The notes under the pieces are model-generated. The model was not told where the DNA came from, did not search any database, and saw only the letters and a program-made list of their open reading frames with translations. Positions 14,205 through 18,364 of a stretch of 18,364 nt of DNA are shown in pieces. The position numbers and the translations under genes are program-made. Every line of letters begins with the position of its first letter. Within the stretch, counting starts at the first letter, position 1. This DNA is from Vulcanimicrobiota bacterium (GTDB taxonomy: Bacteria > Vulcanimicrobiota > Vulcanimicrobiia > Vulcanimicrobiales > Vulcanimicrobiaceae). The stretch is taken from contig JACRUB010000020.1 in assembly GCA_014305015.1 (NCBI GenBank), positions 8,567-26,930 of the forward strand. The letters are read 5' to 3'.

Positions 14205-15168
14205 GCGCCTTGAAGCGACGCTCGAGCGTGCTATTGGCGAGCAGCCGGCCGACACGCTTGTCGGTGAAATGCTCGCCTACCATTTTGGTTACACGCAAGG
14301 AGATGCACCGCGCCGCGGGAAGCGGTTGCGCCCGCGTTTGTTGTTCACTGTTGCCGAAGAAGCGGGCGCATCGGTCGACGACGCAGTCGACGGCGCAGTC
14401 GCGGTAGAGCTGCTTCATAATTATTCACTGATTCACGACGATATCGAAGACGCCGATCGTTACAGGCATGGGCGCGAAACGCTCTGGGCGAAATACGGCA
14501 TTGCTCAAGCAATCAATGCAGGCGATGCACTCTGTGCGCTCAGTTTTCTCGCATTGCTTAAAGGCGCGCGACGGTTTCCGGCCGAGCGCATGACGCTTAT
14601 GGTGCAGCGCCTACATCTTGCGCATCTAGCGATGTGCCACGGCCAAAGTTTGGACATCGCCTTTGAGTCGATGGGGGACGTGCCATCGGCTCGTTACCTA
14701 GAAATGATTAGCGGGAAAACCGCGGCGCTCTTTGCCGTCTCCGCCGAACTTGGCGCACTGTGTGCCGGACTTCGTGAAGAAGAAGTGCGGCGCTATCGCG
14801 AGCTCGGAGCGGCTTTCGGCGTCGCGTTTCAAATGTATGACGATTTGCTCGGCATCTGGGCGGATGCGCGGGCAACCGGGAAGACCCCGGGCGCCGATAT
14901 CGCACGCCGTAAGAAGACCTTTCCGGTCGTGTGGGCCCTCGAGCAACCGCAGTCGCCCCAACGCGGGTTGATCGCGCAGGCCTACGAAGGCGAGGGTGAG
15001 TTGAGCGCCGCGGCGGTCTCTGAAATAAGTGCAGTGCTGGATGCAATGGGAGCGCGACAGGCCGCGCGGCTCGCGGCCGCAAAACATCTGGCCGTCGTAG
15101 AGCGCGCCCCTTCGGGTCGGGTTCGCGATTTTTTGCTTTCGCTGCTCCCCGTTGCTGCACCAACCTAA
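14152..15168 (+). CDS. Polyprenyl diphosphate synthetase (GGPP/FPP synthase-like)
   Basis: Trans-prenyltransferase that condenses IPP with an allylic diphosphate, acting on the product of the preceding ispH gene. Landmarks in the up-to-338-aa product are GKRLRPRL (56-63), the first Asp-rich motif HDDIED (D96, D97, D100), GQSLDIA (164-170), SGKTA (187-191) and the second region FQMYDDLLGIWAD (226-238). In the second region the usual third Asp is Gly (DDLLG), followed by GADIARRKKTFPVVWAL. That variant occurs in a recognisable bacterial subgroup. Chain length is not readable with confidence. The start is unclear: no ATG or GTG lies before the conserved region, and TTG at 14152 or 14164 would overlap ispH by about 40-50 bases. 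ATG 14269 would delete the first helix. The TAA stop lies inside the left arm of an inverted repeat. Confidence 0.9.
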   Translation: MWTKLRRGWRRSPVKPSERLEATLERAIGEQPADTLVGEMLAYHFGYTQGDAPRRGKRLRPRLLFTVAEEAGASVDDAVDGAVAVELLHNYSLIHDDIEDADRYRHGRETLWAKYGIAQAINAGDALCALSFLALLKGARRFPAERMTLMVQRLHLAHLAMCHGQSLDIAFESMGDVPSARYLEMISGKTAALFAVSAELGALCAGLREEEVRRYRELGAAFGVAFQMYDDLLGIWADARATGKTPGADIARRKKTFPVVWALEQPQSPQRGLIAQAYEGEGELSAAAVSEISAVLDAMGARQAARLAAAKHLAVVERAPSGRVRDFLLSLLPVAAPT

Positions 15169-15337
15169 GGAGTTTGTCTGACTTGAGCACATTGTCGCCT
15201 TCGCGCCGCCTTTTCTCCGAATACGTCGTTGCTGCGGCGGCCACAATGCGCTGCATTGCGTCCGTCCTCGCGCCTCGTCTTCGAACAAAATTCGGCGTCA
15301 AATCCAAAAATGTCCCAAGTCAGACAAACTCCTAAGG
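15164..15337. repeat. Inverted repeat with 22-base arms around a 130-base interior
   Basis: The left arm (15164-15185) and right arm (15316-15337) are reverse complements at 21 of 22 positions. The single mismatch is at the fourth base. Pairing can extend inward with a small bulge through ACATT (15189-15193) and AATGT (15309-15313). The interior holds further dyads, CAATGC-GCT-GCATTG (15244-15258) and GCCGCC (15205-15210) with GGCGGC (15236-15241). The transcript would be strongly structured. The left arm contains the stop codon of the prenyl synthetase gene. The right arm contains part of the ribosome-binding site of the next gene. Confidence 0.9.
15171..15330. mobile_element. MITE-like non-coding insertion with a 7-base direct repeat
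   Basis: A 160-base segment beginning AGTTTGTCTGACTTG and ending with its reverse complement, CAAGTCAGACAAACT. It is flanked on both sides by CCTAAGG (15164-15170 and 15331-15337), which reads as a target-site duplication. Because CCTAAGG is nearly palindromic, the boundary could also be drawn with a 5-base (CTAAG) or 3-base (TAA) duplication. No transposase is encoded; the size and structure suit a miniature inverted-repeat element moved by a transposase elsewhere. Removing the insert plus one repeat restores a tight junction in which the prenyl synthetase stop overlaps AAGGAG before the next ATG. This supports insertion rather than original sequence. The element family is not recognised. 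Confidence 0.7.
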
Positions 15338-15341
15338 AGAG
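15334..15341 (+). promoter_or_regulatory. Ribosome-binding site of the large glycosyltransferase gene
   Basis: AAGGAGAG lies 9-11 bases before the ATG at 15351 and is the only good Shine-Dalgarno match there. Its first four bases are part of the right inverted-repeat arm, so they can pair with CCTA/A in the left arm. A second AAGGAG occurs at 15167-15172 at the other end of the insertion, too far from the start to be used directly. Confidence 0.7.
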
Positions 15342-15350
15342 ACCGCGCTC

Positions 15351-18300
15351 ATGAAGCGACTTGCCCCCCGGTCCGAGCTCTGGACGCTCATAACCCTACT
15401 GGGAATAGGGTTGATCGTCCGTCTCTTCTTTATGCACGACGACGGGTTCCATGCCGACGTCTCGTCGTTCGAAGGTTGGGCGTTCACGGTCGCAGAGCAT
15501 CCGCTGCGCGACTTCTATGCCAAGGCCGGCTTTGCCGATTATCCACCGGGTTATTTTTACGTGCTCTGGATCGTTGGGCACATCTACGAGCCGCTCAAGG
15601 GATTGGATCCCGGCTACAACCTTCTGCGCTATCTCGTAAAATTGCCGGCGGTTCTGATGGATCTGGTTGTCGGCTGGACGATATATTCCATCGTGCGGCG
15701 TTTCGCCGATTATCGTTGGGCGCTCGCGGCGGCCGCGGCGTATTTGCTCAACCCTGCCGTCATCTTTATCTCCGCATCCTGGGGTCAGGTCGATTCGATC
15801 GCCGGCGGCCTCATGCTAATCGCGATGAATCTGCTGCTGCGTTCGGACGATGAAGACGAGAAAAGAGCGACGTGGTTTATGGCCGGCGCGTGGCTCTTGG
15901 TTGCCTACTCGCTTCTGATTAAGCCGCAAGGCATCATGCTCGCGCCCCTGTTTCTCGCGTTTGCATTTGCAAATCCGGCTCGGCGTGGGCTGCGCCTGCG
16001 TGCGACCGCGATTGGAATCGCCGGCGGATTTTTTCTCGCGTGGTTGCTTTCGGTCCCGTTCCATCCGGCATCCAATCCCATCGCAATTTTCGCATGGCTC
16101 TTGGAACGCTATCGCTACGGCTCAGGCGTGTACGCGTATAACTCCGTCAACGCGTTTAATCTATGGACGATCCGCTATCCGTTCTGGCAACCGGATAACG
16201 CCCCGGTACTTTTTTTGCCGCAGTATATCTGGGGCATCGTGCTGCTGGTGGCGGCCACGGTGCTCATTCTGCTGCGCTATATTCAGGCCGGGACGCAGCG
16301 CGCTCTGCTTGAAGCGGCCGCGCTCTTGACGCTTGCATTCTTCATGCTCTCGACACGCATGCACGAGCGTTACGTGTTCGATGGGCTGCTCTTTACGATC
16401 GTCGCGATCTTTATCGGGCGCCGCTACATGGTGGCTGCAGCCGTTTTGACGGTCACGCTCTTTGCCAATCTTGTGTACTCAATGCAATACATGAGCGCGA
16501 TGGAGCAACATTGGGCGGTGGACGCGACGAACTTATGGCCCCACGTCACGAACCTGATGTCTCTTGCAAACGTCTGCGTGTTCTTCTACTTGGGGTACGT
16601 CTTCTTGGGTGGAGCGGAGACGGAAAATCTCTTAGACCGTGCGGCGACTCCGAGCGAGGAGCCCGGTGCCGCGCCGATGGTTGCCGATGATGCCCCAAAG
16701 ACGCGCAGCTGGTTCGATCCGCGCGAGGGGCTTGCAGCCATGCGTTGGCCGCTCGATTATGCCGTAGCGACGGGGCTTGGAATCATTTCTTTCGTCCTCT
16801 CCTACATCGGCTATGCCCGTGTGACCGAAAAGGTCTTCGACGAAATCTACTTTGCGCGCGCGGCGGAAGAGTATCTCAAACACCAGTATATTTACGAAAG
16901 CACGCATCCACCGCTGACCAAGTTGCTGATTACGTTCTCGGTCATGCTCTTCGGCGGCTTGGCCCACGGCGACAATGCCGCAGGGTGGCGTTTCCTGGAT
17001 GTCGTCTTTGGAGCGCTCGCAATCTCGCTCTTGTACATTTTTGCAAAGCGCCTGACACGCTCGACCCTTTTTGCAACCTTCGCGGCCGTGCTGCTTCTTG
17101 CCGACGGAATGCATTTTGTTCAATCGCGCATTGCTACGCCCGAGAGCTTCGTTGGATTTTTTGCACTTGCAACGCTCTACACGTTTTACCGCTACTGGAT
17201 CTCTTCGCAAGTGCGGACCGCACAAGAAGTGGATAGCGTGCAACTGCGCAACCGCCTCGTCGGGACGGCGCTGTGTCTGGTTATGGCCGCGGGCTTCGTC
17301 TTCGCGCGGTTTCGGCCGGAGTCCGGAAGCGCAAAGATCGTTGTCACGATCTACGTCTTTGCGGGACTCTATTTGCTCTTCCGGGGCCTCATCTTGCCGC
17401 GCCTCTTTGCGAGCACGCGCGGGTTTACGTCCTATCCCGACGGGGCGACCCTCAAAAGTGATGAAAAGCGACTCGTCATAAGCGCTCCCGATGGCGGCCT
17501 GTTCGAGTCGCAAAAAGCGCCGGTTGCCGGCGATCTCTCGATTAACCTGCGCGGCAATCTTGTTCTCACGGATGATGAGCTTATCGAGACGTACCGCAAA
17601 GATGGCTCGCTCGAGTATGCAACGCCCGCCGGGGTCGCAACTTTCACCCCCGAGTCCGTCCGTATCGATGATGAAGGCGTTGCCCTCGGCAACCCACGCA
17701 TTTGGCTGTTACTGTTTTGCATTTCCATCACGTGCCTTGTTACGAGCAAGTGGTACGGCATCATGGTCTATCCGGCAACGCTCGGCATCATTGCCTGGGT
17801 GTGGGCGCAACCGCGCATCAGCGCGTTCATGCAAAATTATTTGGGCCGCAAGCGGCGCCCGGCACGGTGGGGAAACCCGTTCGGCTTTCCGCTCGACGTT
17901 GTTCTGAGCACCATCGTCTTTGTCGGCGGGACGATTTATTTCGCTGCCTATACGCCGCAGTTCATCGGTCTTAAAGACACGCCCACGTCTGCGCCGCGCG
18001 CATATACGCTTACGAACGTCATCGATATGCAGCAACAGATGTACGAGTATCACTCCACGCTCAAAGCCACGCATCCGTATGCTTCCGCGTGGTGGCAGTG
18101 GCCGCTCGATTTACGCCCGATCGCCTACTACTGGAAAGACAATCGCAAGAATACCGGCGATCCCAAAGGGTGCTGCGTCGAAGAGATCACCTCGCTGCCC
18201 AACCCCCTCATTCTGTGGTTCGGGCTCTTTGCCGTCCCGTTTGTGGGCGTGCTTGCGTACAGGGAGAAGAACAAGGGCTACCTTCTCTTGGTTGTCGCCT

Positions 18301-18364
18301 ACCTTTTACAGTGGCTGCCATGGATGCGTTCTCCCCGCATCTCCTTCGCATACCACTTTTATGT
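15351..18364 (+). CDS. Large membrane glycosyltransferase, two fused GT-C modules, second PMT-like (3' end outside window)
   Basis: The frame stays open from ATG 15351 to the window end, at least 1004 codons. Residues 1-420 form a polytopic GT-C module with D36 in the first outer loop (HADVSSFEGWA), DYPPGY (63-68), WGQVDS (144-149) and MHERY (337-341). These motifs are common in bacterial mannosyltransferase-like GT-C proteins. A polar Pro/Glu/Asp-rich linker (about 421-460) follows. The second module resembles protein O-mannosyltransferase (GT39): VFDEIYFARAAEEYL with D497/E498, then THPPLTKLLI, and near the window edge LPWMRSPRISFAYHF. Inside it, about residues 687-780 form a polar, beta-rich insert between membrane segments. 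GT39 enzymes take sugar from a polyprenyl-phosphate donor and act on the outer face of the membrane. Substrate and acceptor here are unknown. Family call good; exact role inferred. Confidence 0.9.
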   Translation, partial: MKRLAPRSELWTLITLLGIGLIVRLFFMHDDGFHADVSSFEGWAFTVAEHPLRDFYAKAGFADYPPGYFYVLWIVGHIYEPLKGLDPGYNLLRYLVKLPAVLMDLVVGWTIYSIVRRFADYRWALAAAAAYLLNPAVIFISASWGQVDSIAGGLMLIAMNLLLRSDDEDEKRATWFMAGAWLLVAYSLLIKPQGIMLAPLFLAFAFANPARRGLRLRATAIGIAGGFFLAWLLSVPFHPASNPIAIFAWLLERYRYGSGVYAYNSVNAFNLWTIRYPFWQPDNAPVLFLPQYIWGIVLLVAATVLILLRYIQAGTQRALLEAAALLTLAFFMLSTRMHERYVFDGLLFTIVAIFIGRRYMVAAAVLTVTLFANLVYSMQYMSAMEQHWAVDATNLWPHVTNLMSLANVCVFFYLGYVFLGGAETENLLDRAATPSEEPGAAPMVADDAPKTRSWFDPREGLAAMRWPLDYAVATGLGIISFVLSYIGYARVTEKVFDEIYFARAAEEYLKHQYIYESTHPPLTKLLITFSVMLFGGLAHGDNAAGWRFLDVVFGALAISLLYIFAKRLTRSTLFATFAAVLLLADGMHFVQSRIATPESFVGFFALATLYTFYRYWISSQVRTAQEVDSVQLRNRLVGTALCLVMAAGFVFARFRPESGSAKIVVTIYVFAGLYLLFRGLILPRLFASTRGFTSYPDGATLKSDEKRLVISAPDGGLFESQKAPVAGDLSINLRGNLVLTDDELIETYRKDGSLEYATPAGVATFTPESVRIDDEGVALGNPRIWLLLFCISITCLVTSKWYGIMVYPATLGIIAWVWAQPRISAFMQNYLGRKRRPARWGNPFGFPLDVVLSTIVFVGGTIYFAAYTPQFIGLKDTPTSAPRAYTLTNVIDMQQQMYEYHSTLKATHPYASAWWQWPLDLRPIAYYWKDNRKNTGDPKGCCVEEITSLPNPLILWFGLFAVPFVGVLAYREKNKGYLLLVVAYLLQWLPWMRSPRISFAYHFY

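Noticed and set aside
14698..15307. Two long minus-strand open frames that start inside the inverted-repeat element and run across the prenyl synthetase gene
   Set aside because: They are antisense to conserved prenyl synthetase motifs and rich in Arg/Pro/Ala without domain features. The start inside a repeat explains their apparent length.
15164..15337. Simple intrinsic transcription terminator at the inverted repeat
   Set aside because: The arms are 130 bases apart and no U-tract follows the right arm; a ribosome-binding site and gene start follow immediately.
16632..17513. 293-codon open frame on the minus strand inside the glycosyltransferase gene
   Set aside because: It is exactly antisense to the well-supported GT-C/PMT coding frame, its composition (many Arg, Glu, Lys, Cys) is typical of antisense translation, and it shows no known motif.
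1..18364. Search for CRISPR arrays, tRNAs, defence or toxin-antitoxin pairs, and prophage genes
   Set aside because: No regular spaced repeats, cloverleaf sequences, nuclease/toxin motifs or phage structural genes were seen; the gene content is otherwise ordinary housekeeping and envelope functions.

Overview
The window is dense bacterial chromosome with almost no spare DNA. I see no tRNA, rRNA, CRISPR array or phage gene. Codon use is GC-rich, GTG and TTG starts are common, and stop and start codons often overlap. The lineage cannot be fixed from the sequence. The prenyl synthetase variant, the cmk-plsC-ispH order and the duplicated GT-C glycosyltransferase would fit a Terrabacteria-type lineage such as Eremiobacterota or Chloroflexota, but that is a low-confidence guess.

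Layout. (1) 44-2052, plus strand: dapD overlaps by one base an aminotransferase that is a good DapC candidate, so these look like consecutive steps of the succinylase route to diaminopimelate and lysine. (2) 2006-2824, minus strand: an isocitrate-lyase/PEP-mutase superfamily gene whose 3' end runs 47 bases into the aminotransferase gene. (3) 2899-3731, plus strand: an F420-dependent-reductase-like Rossmann protein coupled to a 76-aa protein of unknown function. (4) 3735-12032, minus strand: a seven-gene run, read from 12032 downward. It encodes a secreted class-A-beta-lactamase-fold serine hydrolase, RadA, glutamate formimidoyltransferase, a DUF1003-like membrane protein, a secreted double M16 metalloprotease, a Sad/YneI-type succinate-semialdehyde dehydrogenase and a small beta-propeller-like protein. 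Every junction is an overlap or a very short gap, so they are probably co-transcribed although their functions are mixed. (5) 12084 to the window end, plus strand: cmk, plsC, ispH, a polyprenyl diphosphate synthetase and a very large membrane glycosyltransferase that is cut off by the window edge. It joins two GT-C modules, the second resembling protein O-mannosyltransferase.

The most unusual structure lies between the last two genes (15164-15337). A 160-base non-coding segment with near-perfect terminal inverted repeats is flanked by a 7-base direct repeat, CCTAAGG. It looks like a MITE-type insertion that landed in the Shine-Dalgarno sequence of the glycosyltransferase gene and duplicated it. 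In RNA the two arms would fold into a long hairpin that partly masks the surviving ribosome-binding site and also covers the stop codon of the upstream gene, so the insertion may have created a translational coupling device.

Region (5) can be read as an envelope module: phospholipid synthesis (PlsC), isoprenoid precursor (IspH), polyprenyl chain (prenyl synthetase), and a glycosyltransferase whose family uses polyprenyl-phosphate sugars. That functional link is inference. No stretch longer than about 200 bases lacks a gene.
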